From Philodulcilactobacillus myokonensis (GTDB lineage Bacteria > Bacillota > Bacilli > Lactobacillales > Lactobacillaceae), in the NCBI RefSeq assembly GCF_027923585.1, contig NZ_BRPL01000002.1, positions 186,001 to 250,000 of the forward strand: a DNA stretch of 64,000 bases, in the 5' to 3' direction. The notes under the pieces were generated by a model. The model did no database searches and was not told where the DNA came from. It saw only the letters and a program-made list of their open reading frames with translations. Positions 23,909-33,771 of this stretch are shown piece after piece. The number at the start of each line of letters is the position of its first letter. The first letter of the stretch is position 1. Both the position numbers and the translations under genes were made by a program.

Positions 23909-25237
23909 TTAAAGATTTGCCCAGACATCGCTTGCAATTGATGGGAAGAGGTAAATCATGCGTTCAACTTGAGCTGGACTTAATTTATATTCTGCAGCTG
24001 GTAAGAGTGAATCAATCGTATCGTCAGCTTTATCACTAACTTCAGTCGCACCAACCAGGTGTTTGTCTTGATCAAAAATCAAAGTTAAGTGGGCTGGTTG
24101 TTCTTTATCAATTTGTCGATACCAATCACCAGTTAAATTCTTACTGACAACTTTGTATCCCTTTTGTTTAGCTTCATCAACTGAAACACCAAATTTAGCT
24201 AGGCGTGGGGATGAGAAGACAACGGTCGGAATGACTGGATAATCAATGGCATCCTTAGTATCACCTGAGAATAGGTGCATTAGGTACTTGGATTGAAATT
24301 GAGCAGTCGGTGTTAATTTTGGTTCGTCGGTATCGGCAACATCACCAGAAGCATAGATGCTATCGACACTGGTTCTTAGATGATCGTCAACTTTAATTCC
24401 ATTAGCATCATATTTAACGCCAACTTTGTCTAACCCGATATTCTTAACGTTAGGATTTCTGCCGGTGGCATCTAAGATCCAGTCGGTTTTAACTTTGTCA
24501 TCATTATACTTAACGGTTAATTGTGAACCATCTTTTTCAAATGACTTTGGAGTAGCATTCTTAATGAATTTAACACCACGTTGTGATAGGGCATCGAGGG
24601 TCTTTTCAACGTATGGTTGGTAGAACTGTCTCAATGCTTTATCATGGTGCATTAAAACGGTGACGTTGGCACCAGATGCATTAGCGATGTCAGCAAATTC
24701 AATACTAATGTATCCAGAACCAATGATGGTAAGATTCTTAGGCATATGATCCAGTGCTAAGAAATCTTTACTATCGTGAGCTAAATCACTTCCGGGAATA
24801 TCCAAATGATTGGAATGAAGGCCGGTGGCAATGACGATGTTCTTAGCGGATTTGGTTTTACCATTTACCTCAACGGTGTGGCCGTCGACTAAAGAACCAC
24901 GTCCCTTGATAACGTCAATCTTGAAGTGTTTTAATAAACCTTCAATGGCGTTTGGTAAACCATCAATGATTTTATGCTTATGTTGCATGTTCTTATACCA
25001 ATCAATTGATAAGTCACCATTTAAAATTCCATTCAAACGTTGCTTTTCATGTAACGTTCTAACGGGAGCATCTAAAGCAATTTTGGCATTACAACCCCAA
25101 TTTGGGCATGTCCCACCAATTTTATCAGCTTCGATGACTCCTAAATGGTAACCTTTGCTAGCTAAAGGAATCGCACCATCAAAAGTACCATGGCCGGCAC
25201 CTAAATATAAAACATCATAATCATATTGCTTACTCAA
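23909..25237 (-). CDS. FAD-dependent pyridine nucleotide-disulfide oxidoreductase
   Basis: 442 residues. FAD-binding LGAGHGTFDGA near the N-terminus, redox-active Cys44-x4-Cys49 (GGTCPNWGCNAK), NAD(P)-binding IGSGYISIEFA, and the ATGRNPN and YASGDV segments of the dihydrolipoamide dehydrogenase/glutathione reductase/mercuric reductase group. Odd: the C-terminal His-Glu dyad that activates the disulfide (HPTxSE in relatives) is absent; the equivalent end reads YLFPSIAS. It may therefore act on another small disulfide or as an oxidase; substrate cannot be assigned. AGGAGG precedes the ATG. Separate from, but on the same strand as, the esterase at 25299. Confidence 0.85.
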   Translation of the reverse strand: MSKQYDYDVLYLGAGHGTFDGAIPLASKGYHLGVIEADKIGGTCPNWGCNAKIALDAPVRTLHEKQRLNGILNGDLSIDWYKNMQHKHKIIDGLPNAIEGLLKHFKIDVIKGRGSLVDGHTVEVNGKTKSAKNIVIATGLHSNHLDIPGSDLAHDSKDFLALDHMPKNLTIIGSGYISIEFADIANASGANVTVLMHHDKALRQFYQPYVEKTLDALSQRGVKFIKNATPKSFEKDGSQLTVKYNDDKVKTDWILDATGRNPNVKNIGLDKVGVKYDANGIKVDDHLRTSVDSIYASGDVADTDEPKLTPTAQFQSKYLMHLFSGDTKDAIDYPVIPTVVFSSPRLAKFGVSVDEAKQKGYKVVSKNLTGDWYRQIDKEQPAHLTLIFDQDKHLVGATEVSDKADDTIDSLLPAAEYKLSPAQVERMIYLFPSIASDVWANL

Positions 25238-25298
25238 AAAAATCCCTCCTAAAGTTAAATGCTGCTTACATCATAAAGACAATTGGAGGTTAGTTCAA

Positions 25299-26060
25299 TT
25301 ATTTAACATCTAAGAATTTTTTGGTTTCTTTGATTGCTTGGTCATAGCCATTTTCATGGAAACCATGGTCACCATTGTGAATTGGAACCATCTTGGCGTT
25401 TTTGTAAATTGAATATGCCTTTTCGCTGTATCCAATATCAACTAAATGATCGTGGGTGCCATGGCAAATTAGGACCGGTCGTTTGAATTCCATAATATGG
25501 TAATAAACGTTTAGATTCATTGCAGCTTGAATATATGCTTTGCCAATGTAAATTCCATCAACTCTTAATCGATCCGGAAGATGATTGACATTAAATTTAA
25601 CATCTTTAATATGACCGTTACGGGCGTCATTTGGAATTGAAAATGCTGGGTAGTATAAAATTAGTTTTGCAATTGCCCGTGGCATTTGATTAGCGACCAA
25701 TGCTGATACTAATCCACCTTGGGATAATCCCATTAAAATAATTTTTTGCTTATCAATATCTGGTTGTTCCCTGACAAATTGAATGACCTGCTTTAAATCT
25801 GCTTCTTCAGTTTTAACACTATTGTTAATTGAATCGCCATCGCTTTGACATTGGGAATTGCCGGAACCACAAAAGTCATATGTAAAAACGGTATAGCCTA
25901 ATTCAGCTAACGGTTCAGCATATCGAATTGAACCAATGGCACTGGATCCGAATCCATGGCTGATAATAACGGCATGATGGTTGTTAGAATCATCTTGATA
26001 GTATTTTCTACCTCTGATTGTTAATTGATTTCTTTTAGTTTCGAAACTTTTGATTTTCAT
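25299..26060 (-). CDS. Alpha/beta hydrolase, cinnamoyl/feruloyl-esterase-like
   Basis: 253 residues from the ATG at 26060, which follows GGGAGG; an in-frame ATG at 26084 has no ribosome site. Oxyanion-hole HGFGSS, nucleophile Ser113 in GLSQGG, probable Asp203 (HGTHDHLVD) and His231 (NGDHGFHE) complete the catalytic triad. Overall pattern and size match the lactobacillal esterases that cleave hydroxycinnamic esters from plants, consistent with a plant or pollen diet, but other small acyl esterases look the same. Cytosolic: no signal peptide. Confidence 0.85.
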   Translation of the reverse strand: MKIKSFETKRNQLTIRGRKYYQDDSNNHHAVIISHGFGSSAIGSIRYAEPLAELGYTVFTYDFCGSGNSQCQSDGDSINNSVKTEEADLKQVIQFVREQPDIDKQKIILMGLSQGGLVSALVANQMPRAIAKLILYYPAFSIPNDARNGHIKDVKFNVNHLPDRLRVDGIYIGKAYIQAAMNLNVYYHIMEFKRPVLICHGTHDHLVDIGYSEKAYSIYKNAKMVPIHNGDHGFHENGYDQAIKETKKFLDVK

Positions 26061-26193
26061 AAAAATCCTCCCATCATGCTTCATTATAACAATAATTTGA
26101 AATTAAAACCGGAAGTGAGAAATTAATCCGTTTTTTTACGTACATATATTATGTGTGCCGTTCAAATCAATTCCGTGAAAATCGAAAAATTCA

Positions 26194-26222
26194 TTGAATA
26201 ATGTAGATTTAAATGCTATTAT
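26194..26222 (+). promoter_or_regulatory. Promoter of rpsF-ssb-rpsR
   Basis: TTGAAT (26194-26199), 17-nt spacer, TATTAT (26217-26222). Confidence 0.6.
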
Positions 26223-26232
26223 AAATGATTGT

Positions 26233-26281
26233 GAGTATAGTTATATACTCTCCTTACTCTTTTAAATTTCACTAAAAGGGT
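26233..26281 (+). promoter_or_regulatory. Structured leader of the rpsF operon
   Basis: Two hairpins between promoter and ribosome site: GAGTATA/TATACTC (26233-26250) and ACTCTTTTA/TAAAAGGGT (26256-26281). Many bacteria have an S6:S18-binding leader at this place that represses the operon. I cannot confirm the conserved motif by eye, so the role is inference. Confidence 0.35.
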
Positions 26282-26306
26282 CTGAAGTCCATAAGGAGGT
26301 GTAATC

Positions 26307-26597
26307 ATGGAAGAACATAAATATGAAGTTACTTACATCATTCGTCCTGATTTAAACGATGCCGACAAGAAGAAGTTGGTTGACCGTTTTGACAAGATTT
26401 TAACTGACAATGGTGCTAAGTTAATTGATTCAAAGGATTGGCAAAAGCGTCGTTTTGCTTACGAAATTGGTAATTATAACGAAGGTATTTACCACGTTAT
26501 CAATATGACTACTGATCAAAAAGCAGCTTTAGACGAATTTGACCGTCTTGCTAAATATGATGACAATATTTTACGTCATATGATCGTTAGAAGATAA
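26307..26597 (+). CDS. rpsF: 30S ribosomal protein S6
   Basis: 96 residues, strong AAGGAGG ribosome site. S6 binds the central domain of 16S rRNA as a pair with S18. Typical [12 protein letters not shown] start and [18 protein letters not shown] core. First gene of the conserved rpsF-ssb-rpsR operon. Confidence 0.98.
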   Translation: MEEHKYEVTYIIRPDLNDADKKKLVDRFDKILTDNGAKLIDSKDWQKRRFAYEIGNYNEGIYHVINMTTDQKAALDEFDRLAKYDDNILRHMIVRR

Positions 26598-26635
26598 TTT
26601 TTAATTAAAATTATCGCGGAAAGGAGCATTCAATA

Positions 26636-27214
26636 ATGATTAATCGTACTATTTTAACCGGTAGATTAACACGCGATGTTGATTTACGGTACACACCAAG
26701 TGGTACTGCGGTTGGTAACTTCACCTTAGCTTGTGACCGTCAGTTTACCAATCGTGATGGCCAGCGTGATGCTGATTTTATCAATTGTGTAATTTGGCGA
26801 AAGTCTGCTGAAAACTTTGCTAATTTTACCCACAAGGGTGCTTTAGTAGGAATTGATGGTCGAATTCAGACCAGAAATTATGAAAATAAGCAGGGGCAAC
26901 GTGTTTACGTTACTGAAGTTGTCGTTGAAAACTTTGCTTTGCTAGAATCTAGAAATTCACAAAATTCTCAAGGTAACGTTAGCCGTGGCCAATCACAAGG
27001 CAATATTAGTACTGGTAATAATGCTCCTCAAGGTAATAACGCTCCTAATCCATTTGATTCATCAAACAATGGTGGATCTAATGGTGGCGGAAATAGTCAT
27101 CCAACAAATCATAACAATAATAAGGGTAATAATCACAAAGGAGATAACAGCAAAGATCCATTCGCTAATTCTGGTGATAAGATCGATATTTCTGATGATG
27201 ATTTACCATTTTAA
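26636..27214 (+). CDS. ssb: Single-stranded DNA-binding protein
   Basis: 192 residues. OB-fold at 1-110 (MINRTILTGRLTRDVDLRY), a Gly/Asn/Ser/Gln-rich flexible linker, and the acidic C-terminal tip DISDDDLPF that recruits repair and replication partners. Protects single-stranded DNA at forks. It lies between rpsF and rpsR as in most Firmicutes. Confidence 0.98.
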   Translation: MINRTILTGRLTRDVDLRYTPSGTAVGNFTLACDRQFTNRDGQRDADFINCVIWRKSAENFANFTHKGALVGIDGRIQTRNYENKQGQRVYVTEVVVENFALLESRNSQNSQGNVSRGQSQGNISTGNNAPQGNNAPNPFDSSNNGGSNGGGNSHPTNHNNNKGNNHKGDNSKDPFANSGDKIDISDDDLPF

Positions 27215-27250
27215 CGTTAAAAAAATTTAAATTGCGAGGAGGAATTATTA

Positions 27251-27475
27251 ATGCAACGTAGAGGTCGTCGCCGTAAGGTTGATTACATCGCTGCTAATCA
27301 TATCGACTACATCGATTATAAAGATGTTAAGTTATTAAGTCGATTTGTATCAGAACGAGGTAAGATTTTACCACGTCGTGTTACTGGCACAAGTGCTAAG
27401 AACCAACGTAAACTTACATTAGCAATTAAACGTTCACGTATCATGGGTTTAATGCCATTTGTTACTGAAGACTAA
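27251..27475 (+). CDS. rpsR: 30S ribosomal protein S18
   Basis: 74 residues, with AGGAGG before the ATG. Basic protein that pairs with S6 on 16S rRNA. Typical segments [19 protein letters not shown] and [11 protein letters not shown]. Last gene of the operon; terminator directly after. Confidence 0.98.
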   Translation: MQRRGRRRKVDYIAANHIDYIDYKDVKLLSRFVSERGKILPRRVTGTSAKNQRKLTLAIKRSRIMGLMPFVTED

Positions 27476-27484
27476 TTAATAATC

Positions 27485-27516
27485 AAACTGGGACTTATTG
27501 TTCCAGTTTTTTTATT
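27485..27516 (+). terminator. Terminator of rpsF-ssb-rpsR
   Basis: Stem AACTGGGA / TTCCAGTT followed by seven T. Confidence 0.8.
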
Positions 27517-27604
27517 TTCAAATATATCTGACAAGTCTATTAATGATAAACAGCATTTGAAGTGATAAAATGGTGATAAGCTAATGACTTTAAGAGGAGA
27601 TATT

Positions 27605-29653
27605 ATGAAAAAGAAATTCTCAAGAAATAATTTGCCACCATTTTTACGAAATTCGACGATGCGTTGGATCATGCTGATTATTTTCGCACTATCGATTTAT
27701 GGAATTGTGATTTCATTTCTAAGTAATGCGATTTTAGGAATCATTGTCGCAATTATTATTTGCGCTGAAATGGCATATTCGATTAATCGAATGAATGAAA
27801 TGAGCTTAAAGACCACTAATTACATTTCTGATTTATCGTACCGAATTAAGCGGGGGGAAGAAGAAACCACGCTTGAAATGCCGGTCGGTGTTTTAATTTT
27901 AAATGCTTCCGGGGTGATTGAGTGGGTCAATCCATTCTTGCAACCATATTTTGGTGATAAAAATGTTTTAGGTGAAAATATTAGTGACGCTGCTCCCGGT
28001 CTGAAATCATTAATCGAACAGTACTGGAATTCTAAGACACCCCAACAAATTAGTTGGAATCACCATCAATTTTCGATGCTAGTTGAAAAAGAATACCGTT
28101 CTGTTTATATGATTGATATTACCAGGTACACTAACATTGAAAAGCGTTATGATGATGAAAAAGTAGCATTGGGGCAAATTTTCTTGGATAATTATGATGA
28201 AATTACCCAGTCAATGTCCGACCAAGAAATTTCTAATTTGACTAACTACGTCACAAATGAATTAACTTCTTGGGCACGCAGTTTTGGAATTTATTTGAAA
28301 CAAATTGATGATGACCATTTCTTAATGCTTTTATACCAAAAATCATTAGAAGATGTTGAACGTGATAAATTCCAGATTCTTGATAGCATTCGAGAGCGAA
28401 CGTCCAAACGGAACTTACCATTGACTTTGAGTATTGGAATTGCTTATGGTGAAACTGATTTAAATGAATTAGCTAATCAAGCTCAAAACGATTTGAACCT
28501 TGCCTTAGGACGTGGCGGTGATCAAGTGGTTGTCAAAGCGCTTGACCATAGTGCCAGATTTTACGGTGGTAAAACGAATCCAATGGAAAAAAGAACCCGG
28601 GTTCGTGCTCGAATGACTTCTCAAGCTCTCCAAGGATTGATGAAGGAATCAGATCAAATTTTTGTTCAAGGACATCAGCAACCTGATATGGATGCCTTGG
28701 GTGCTTGTATGGGAATTAGACGAATTTCTGAAATGAACAAGAAGAAGTGCTGGATTGTCGTTGACGAAAAGAACCTTCATTCTGATGTCCAACGATTATT
28801 AAAAGCAGCTCAAGATTATCCAGAAATTAGGGATTCAATTATCTCACCAGAAGAAGCGGTTAAGATTGCAACCGATAGTAGTATTATGATTATGGTTGAC
28901 CATTCAAGACCATCTATGAATATTTCTTCTGCTTTGTATGATCGATTATCTAACCGTGTCATCGTAATCGATCATCACAGACGAAGCGAAGAATTTCCAA
29001 AGGATCCATTGTTGGTTTACATTGAACCGTATGCTTCCTCAACCTGTGAATTGATTACCGAAATGTTTGAATATCAATCCAAGAATGCTGAACCAATCAA
29101 TAAATTGGAGGCAACCGCAATGCTTGCCGGAATCTTTATTGATACCCAATCATTTTCATCAAGAACGGGGACCAGGACGTTTGATGCCGCCAGTTACCTT
29201 CGTTCTGCTGGTGCTGATGCTGAAGAGATGCAGCATTTCATGCGTGAAAATGTTGATGATTACATGAATCGAACCCACTTAATATCAAGTGTTAAATTAA
29301 TGGGTGATAACCATGAATTAGCGGTTGTAACTGGTGAACAAGATAAAGTTTATGATCCAGTGGTTGCTGCTCAAGCGGCCGATTCATTACTTAAAATGTC
29401 TGGAATTGAAGCTTCATTTGTTATTTCCAATCGACCTGATAAACGGGTTGGCATATCTGCCCGTAGTTTAGGCAACGTCAACGTTCAATTAATTATGGAA
29501 CGGCTTGGCGGTGGTGGTCACTTATCTAGTGGGGCTGCCCAGATTAGTGATAAGAAACCTGAGGACGTTCAAAAGATGTTATTAGATGCCATCAAAGAAG
29601 TTAAGAAACAAGAAATTCCTGATGATGACGATGATTCAAAGCAAGACAAATAA
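27605..29653 (+). CDS. gdpP: Cyclic-di-AMP phosphodiesterase GdpP
   Basis: 682 residues from the ATG at 27605 after AGAGGAG; an in-frame GTG at 27584 has no ribosome site. Two N-terminal membrane helices, a PAS-like domain, a degenerate GGDEF domain, then DHH (HQQPDMDALG, MVDHSRPS, IDHHRRSEE) and DHHA1 (GGGGHLSSGAAQ) domains. Degrades c-di-AMP, which controls potassium and osmolyte balance. Gene order rpsR-gdpP-rplI-dnaB is the usual one. Acidic C-terminal tail. Confidence 0.97.
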   Translation: MKKKFSRNNLPPFLRNSTMRWIMLIIFALSIYGIVISFLSNAILGIIVAIIICAEMAYSINRMNEMSLKTTNYISDLSYRIKRGEEETTLEMPVGVLILNASGVIEWVNPFLQPYFGDKNVLGENISDAAPGLKSLIEQYWNSKTPQQISWNHHQFSMLVEKEYRSVYMIDITRYTNIEKRYDDEKVALGQIFLDNYDEITQSMSDQEISNLTNYVTNELTSWARSFGIYLKQIDDDHFLMLLYQKSLEDVERDKFQILDSIRERTSKRNLPLTLSIGIAYGETDLNELANQAQNDLNLALGRGGDQVVVKALDHSARFYGGKTNPMEKRTRVRARMTSQALQGLMKESDQIFVQGHQQPDMDALGACMGIRRISEMNKKKCWIVVDEKNLHSDVQRLLKAAQDYPEIRDSIISPEEAVKIATDSSIMIMVDHSRPSMNISSALYDRLSNRVIVIDHHRRSEEFPKDPLLVYIEPYASSTCELITEMFEYQSKNAEPINKLEATAMLAGIFIDTQSFSSRTGTRTFDAASYLRSAGADAEEMQHFMRENVDDYMNRTHLISSVKLMGDNHELAVVTGEQDKVYDPVVAAQAADSLLKMSGIEASFVISNRPDKRVGISARSLGNVNVQLIMERLGGGGHLSSGAAQISDKKPEDVQKMLLDAIKEVKKQEIPDDDDDSKQDK

Positions 29654-29655
29654 AT

Positions 29656-29700
29656 GAAAGGGGGGATTTCCAGTTGACTGGGAATCCTCTTTTCATTTTT
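29656..29700 (+). terminator. Terminator after gdpP
   Basis: Long imperfect stem GGGGATTTCCAGT / ACTGGGAATCCTC with a 2-nt top loop and a T-rich tail. Confidence 0.7.
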
Positions 29701-29829
29701 AATGGTTATGATATAATAATCACTAGTTAAACAAATGAAATTACTAACCCGTTTTCACTAAATAGTTTTTGATTGAAAATTAATCATTTTGGTGTTAAAT
29801 TTTGTTAGTAATTAAGGAGTTGAATTAAG

Positions 29830-30282
29830 ATGAAAGTTATTTTCCTACAAGATGTTAAAGGAAAAGGTAAGCGCGGCGAAGTTAAAGAAGTTGCTGATGG
29901 GTATGCCCAAAACTTCTTGATTCGTCTTGGCAAAGCCCGTGCAGCTTCTAAGGGTGCCATGAGTAAGTTAAATGCTGAAAAGCGTGCTGATTCTGAAGAA
30001 GAACAAGCTGAATTAGACCGTGCTAAGAATCTTAAGACAAAGCTTGAAGATGACAAGACAGTCGTTCAATTATCTGCCAAGTCTGGTAAAGATGGCAGAT
30101 TATTTGGCTCCATTACTAGTAAACAAATTGTTCAAAGTTTAAAGAAACAATTTAATATTCAAGTTAATAAGAAAAAAGTTGAATTAAGTTCACCAATTAG
30201 ATCATTGGGCTACACTAATGTTCCCGTTAAACTACATCATCAAGTTACTGCCAATATTAGAGTCCATGTTGCTGAAAAATAA
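29830..30282 (+). CDS. rplI: 50S ribosomal protein L9
   Basis: 150 residues. N-terminal rRNA-binding domain [21 protein letters not shown], long connecting helix rich in Glu/Lys, C-terminal domain with [12 protein letters not shown]. Binds 23S rRNA domain V. Positioned between gdpP and dnaB as usual. Confidence 0.98.
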   Translation: MKVIFLQDVKGKGKRGEVKEVADGYAQNFLIRLGKARAASKGAMSKLNAEKRADSEEEQAELDRAKNLKTKLEDDKTVVQLSAKSGKDGRLFGSITSKQIVQSLKKQFNIQVNKKKVELSSPIRSLGYTNVPVKLHHQVTANIRVHVAEK

Positions 30283-30302
30283 ATTTCGACTGTTAATGAT
30301 AT

Positions 30303-30335
30303 AAAAGGGGCTGGAATATTTTTCAGCTCTTTTTG
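30303..30335 (+). terminator. Terminator after rplI
   Basis: Stem AAAAGGGGCTG / CAGCTCTTTTT, loop GAATATTTTT. Confidence 0.7.
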
Positions 30336-30360
30336 ATTGAATTTAAAGTAGAGGAATAGT

Positions 30361-31761
30361 ATGAGTAATCAAATTTTGAACAGTCAAACCCCGCCACAAA
30401 ATGTTGATGCAGAGAAGGCCGTTTTAGGTGCGATCTTTTTGAATCAGGATGCATTAGGGGATGCGATGGCAATTGTTCAACCGGATGACTTTTATAAACA
30501 TGCCCACCGAATTATTTTCGGTGCAATGGTTCACCTGTTTAATAAAGATGAAGCAATTGATGCGGTCACAATGTCTAACTACTTAAAGTCACAGAAAAAC
30601 ATTGAAGATGCTGGTGGAATTCAATACATTGCTGAATTGGCCGATTCCGTTCCAACCGCGTCTAATGTGACTTACTATGCTAAAATTGTTAGAGAAAAAT
30701 CAATTTCTAGAAATTTAATTAAAACAGCGACTAACATTGTTTCCAAAAGTTATTCCCAAAAAGAAGACGTTAACGATTTATTAGATGATGCTGAACGAGA
30801 TATTTTAAACGTTGCATCTGATCGTAATAACAGTGGTTTTAAGTCAATCGAAGACGTTTTAAGCAATGCTTTAAATGATGTTGATAAATTATCTAAGAAT
30901 AATAGTGACGTGACCGGTTTATCGACTGGCTATCCGGCCTTAGATAAATTAACTACCGGTCTGCATGACGATGAACTAGTGATTATTGCCGCAAGGCCGG
31001 CCGTTGGTAAAACGGCATTTGCCTTGAACATTGCTCAAAATGTTGGGACTAAAACTGACAAGAACGTTGCCATTTTTAGTCTAGAAATGAGTGCAGAATC
31101 ACTAGTTAATCGTATGATTTGTGCTGAGGGTAGTATTGACGCTAATCATTTAAGGACGGGGCAACTGACCCCTGAAGACTGGCATAATATGATCGTTGCC
31201 ATTGGCAGTCTATCCAATGCGAATATTTTTATTGATGATACTGCTGGCATTAACATTGCTGACATTCGAGCTAAAAGTCGCCGTTTAGCAAAAGAAAATG
31301 GTGGTTTAGGTTTAATTATCGTCGATTACTTACAGTTGATCGAAGGAACCGATAAAGAAAACAGACAGCAGGAAGTTTCTGGCATTTCAAGGCAATTAAA
31401 GAAATTGTCAAAAGAACTTCATGTCCCCATCATTGCATTATCACAATTATCACGTGGCGTTGAACAACGTCAGGATAAACGACCGGTTTTATCAGATATC
31501 AGAGAATCTGGTTCAATTGAGCAGGATGCGGATATCGTATCTTTCTTATACCGAAAAGATTATTATGAACATGACGATGATGACGACGATAGTAATAAAA
31601 AAGGTAACGCTGATGACAATGACGTCAGTGAAGTTGAAGTGATTGTCGAAAAGAATCGTTCGGGTCCGCGTGGAACCGTTAAATTAGCGTTTATTAAATC
31701 ACATAATAAATTCTCTTCAATTGCATATTCACAGCAGGGTCCAGGGATCCCTGGAAATTAA
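30361..31761 (+). CDS. dnaB: Replicative DNA helicase
   Basis: 466 residues. Hexameric fork helicase (called DnaC in Bacillus). N-terminal domain for primase contact (PQNVDAEKAVLGAI), RecA-like motor with Walker A ARPAVGKTAFAL and Walker B IIVDYLQL, then the LSQLSRGVEQR segment. Between FLYRKDYYEH and the final strands there is an Asp/Asn/Lys-rich insertion of about 20 residues that relatives lack or have much shorter. Otherwise full-length and intact. Confidence 0.97.
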   Translation: MSNQILNSQTPPQNVDAEKAVLGAIFLNQDALGDAMAIVQPDDFYKHAHRIIFGAMVHLFNKDEAIDAVTMSNYLKSQKNIEDAGGIQYIAELADSVPTASNVTYYAKIVREKSISRNLIKTATNIVSKSYSQKEDVNDLLDDAERDILNVASDRNNSGFKSIEDVLSNALNDVDKLSKNNSDVTGLSTGYPALDKLTTGLHDDELVIIAARPAVGKTAFALNIAQNVGTKTDKNVAIFSLEMSAESLVNRMICAEGSIDANHLRTGQLTPEDWHNMIVAIGSLSNANIFIDDTAGINIADIRAKSRRLAKENGGLGLIIVDYLQLIEGTDKENRQQEVSGISRQLKKLSKELHVPIIALSQLSRGVEQRQDKRPVLSDIRESGSIEQDADIVSFLYRKDYYEHDDDDDDSNKKGNADDNDVSEVEVIVEKNRSGPRGTVKLAFIKSHNKFSSIAYSQQGPGIPGN

Positions 31762-31764
31762 TTT

Positions 31765-31794
31765 AATTCCTAGTTTTTAACTAGGAATTTTTTT
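31765..31794 (+). terminator. Terminator after dnaB
   Basis: Perfect stem AATTCCTAG / CTAGGAATT with a 7-nt loop and seven T. Confidence 0.9.
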
Positions 31795-31812
31795 ATAGAT
31801 TGGACGATGTAG

Positions 31813-32982
31813 ATGAAAGAAATTAAATTATTCTGGCTTGTAATCGGTTCGCTGATTAACAACATTGCAATTAGTTGTGTCTGGCCCCTTACTAGTATTT
31901 ATATGCATAATGCACTTGGTAAGTCTTTAACTGAAGTGGGTGTTGTGCTTCTTTTGTATTCTGGAAGTAACGTTTTAGGAAGCTATATTACTGGTAAACT
32001 ATTCGATTACGTTAATGATTACCGGTTAACAATTTATGGAATCATACTTTCGATTTTAATTTCAATTAGTTTGGTAATGTTTCACGGTTGGCCGGCATAC
32101 CCAATTGGTTTAATTGGCTTCGGCTTTACAACCGGCTGGACATATACAATGATTAATTCCTTAGGAACGACAATTCATCATAAATCTGGCAACTATGTCT
32201 ATAACATGATTTATATGGGTCAGAACTTAGGAGTAGTCATCGGAACTAGTGTGGTTGGTTTTCTTTATAACACCGGTGTGGGAGCAATTTTTATTTTTAA
32301 TACTGTTGTAATTACCATCTTTTTGGCAATTGCGATTTTGTTCTACCAAACGCCAAAAGTAAATGTTAAAAAGAAAAAAGCGGCCATTCAAAATGTTAAA
32401 ATGCCACACGTTAATTGGATTGTAGTCATGACGTTATTTGTTAGTTTAGCAGCCGCTTGGGTTGTTTATGAACAATGGGTCAGTAATTTATCTGTCTACA
32501 TGCTTAGTTTAGGAATTCCAATGAGGGATTATAGTTATTTATGGACGATTAATGCTGCTTTAATTGTTATTTTCCAAATGATTATTACGAGATTTAGTAA
32601 GTATTTTCATAACTTGTACCATCAAGTTTATTTTGGCTATCTATTTATTGGCTTTTCTTTCTTAATTTTAATTTTTGCCAGGCATTATGGAATGTTCTTG
32701 CTTGCAATGGTTGTATTGACCTTAGGCGAATCCACTGCATTTCCAGCCATTCCAGCAATTATTAACAATTTAACCCCACTTCCAATTAAAGGAAAGTATC
32801 AGGGATTAAACAATGCCTGGGCTTCAGCCGGAAAAGCGTTAGGTCCGTTGATTGGTGGCATTATTATTGATAATATTTCATACATCAGTTTATTTGCGGT
32901 TTCATTTGTTACATGTTTAATTATGACCATTTTATCAATTTTATTAATTCATCCACATTTGAAACAATTAAACCAAAAATAG
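31813..32982 (+). CDS. MFS transporter
   Basis: 389 residues with about 12 membrane helices in two halves. A major-facilitator loop follows helix 2 (GKLFDYVNDYR). The plan resembles proton-driven drug or metabolite exporters of lactobacilli. Substrate cannot be inferred from sequence or neighbours. Its own terminator follows and it starts 51 nt after dnaB beyond a terminator, so it is a separate unit. Confidence 0.88.
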   Translation: MKEIKLFWLVIGSLINNIAISCVWPLTSIYMHNALGKSLTEVGVVLLLYSGSNVLGSYITGKLFDYVNDYRLTIYGIILSILISISLVMFHGWPAYPIGLIGFGFTTGWTYTMINSLGTTIHHKSGNYVYNMIYMGQNLGVVIGTSVVGFLYNTGVGAIFIFNTVVITIFLAIAILFYQTPKVNVKKKKAAIQNVKMPHVNWIVVMTLFVSLAAAWVVYEQWVSNLSVYMLSLGIPMRDYSYLWTINAALIVIFQMIITRFSKYFHNLYHQVYFGYLFIGFSFLILIFARHYGMFLLAMVVLTLGESTAFPAIPAIINNLTPLPIKGKYQGLNNAWASAGKALGPLIGGIIIDNISYISLFAVSFVTCLIMTILSILLIHPHLKQLNQK

Positions 32983-33017
32983 CGTCCGTTCAAATTAATG
33001 AACGAACGCTATTTTGA
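32976..33017. terminator. Bidirectional terminator at 33.0 kb
   Basis: AAAATAGCGTcCGTT / AACGaACGCTATTTT with one mismatch, between convergent genes. Confidence 0.85.
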
Positions 33018-33033
33018 TATTTTTAAACAATGA

Positions 33034-33771
33034 CTATGCTTGCAAAACCTTGTTTAAGAATGTTTTTAACCTTGGATTAGTGGGATGATTAAACATATGG
33101 TCAGGGGTGCCTTCCTCTAAGATTTTACCATCGTCAACGAAGACGATACGGTCGGCAACTTCCTTGGCAAATCCCATTTCATGGGTAACAACCACCATGG
33201 TCATACCTTCCTTTGCCAATTTCTTCATGACATCTAAGACATCAGCTACCATTTCTGGATCCAATGCACTGGTTGGTTCATCAAAAAGCATTAGTTTAGG
33301 GTTCATAGCAAGTGCTCTAGCAATGGCGATTCGTTGTTGTTGACCACCAGATAGTTGTGGAATTTTGTAGTTAAATTTATCATCAAGGCCAACTAATTTT
33401 AAGAGGCGGTGAGCATTTGCTTCCGCTTCTTTTTTGGTTTGTTTTTTTAATTCAACCGGTGCCAGCATAATATTTTGGGCGACGGTTAAATTATTAAAGA
33501 GGTTAAAATGCTGGAATACCATTCCAACGTTTTCCCTTACTTTATTAATGTTAACGTCTTTTTTAGCAATGTCTAACCCATTAATGATAACTGAACCTGA
33601 AGTAGGGGCATCTAGACGGTTTAAGGCCCTTAATAACGTACTTTTACCAGCACCAGATGGCCCAATAATAACGACAACTTCATTATTATTAACGTGAAAA
33701 TCAATATCTTTCAGGATATGGTGCTTACCATAATTTTTGTATAGGTGGGATACTTTAATTAATTGACTCAT
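33034..33771 (-). CDS. glnQ: Amino-acid ABC transporter ATP-binding protein
   Basis: 245 residues. Energises uptake by the fused receptor-permease encoded just upstream. Walker A GPSGAGKS, signature LSGGQQQR, Walker [14 protein letters not shown]-loop VVTHEMGFA: the polar amino-acid uptake (GlnQ/HisP) subfamily. It overlaps the upstream gene by 4 nt (ATGA), so the two are translationally coupled. Confidence 0.93.
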   Translation of the reverse strand: MSQLIKVSHLYKNYGKHHILKDIDFHVNNNEVVVIIGPSGAGKSTLLRALNRLDAPTSGSVIINGLDIAKKDVNINKVRENVGMVFQHFNLFNNLTVAQNIMLAPVELKKQTKKEAEANAHRLLKLVGLDDKFNYKIPQLSGGQQQRIAIARALAMNPKLMLFDEPTSALDPEMVADVLDVMKKLAKEGMTMVVVTHEMGFAKEVADRIVFVDDGKILEEGTPDHMFNHPTNPRLKTFLNKVLQA

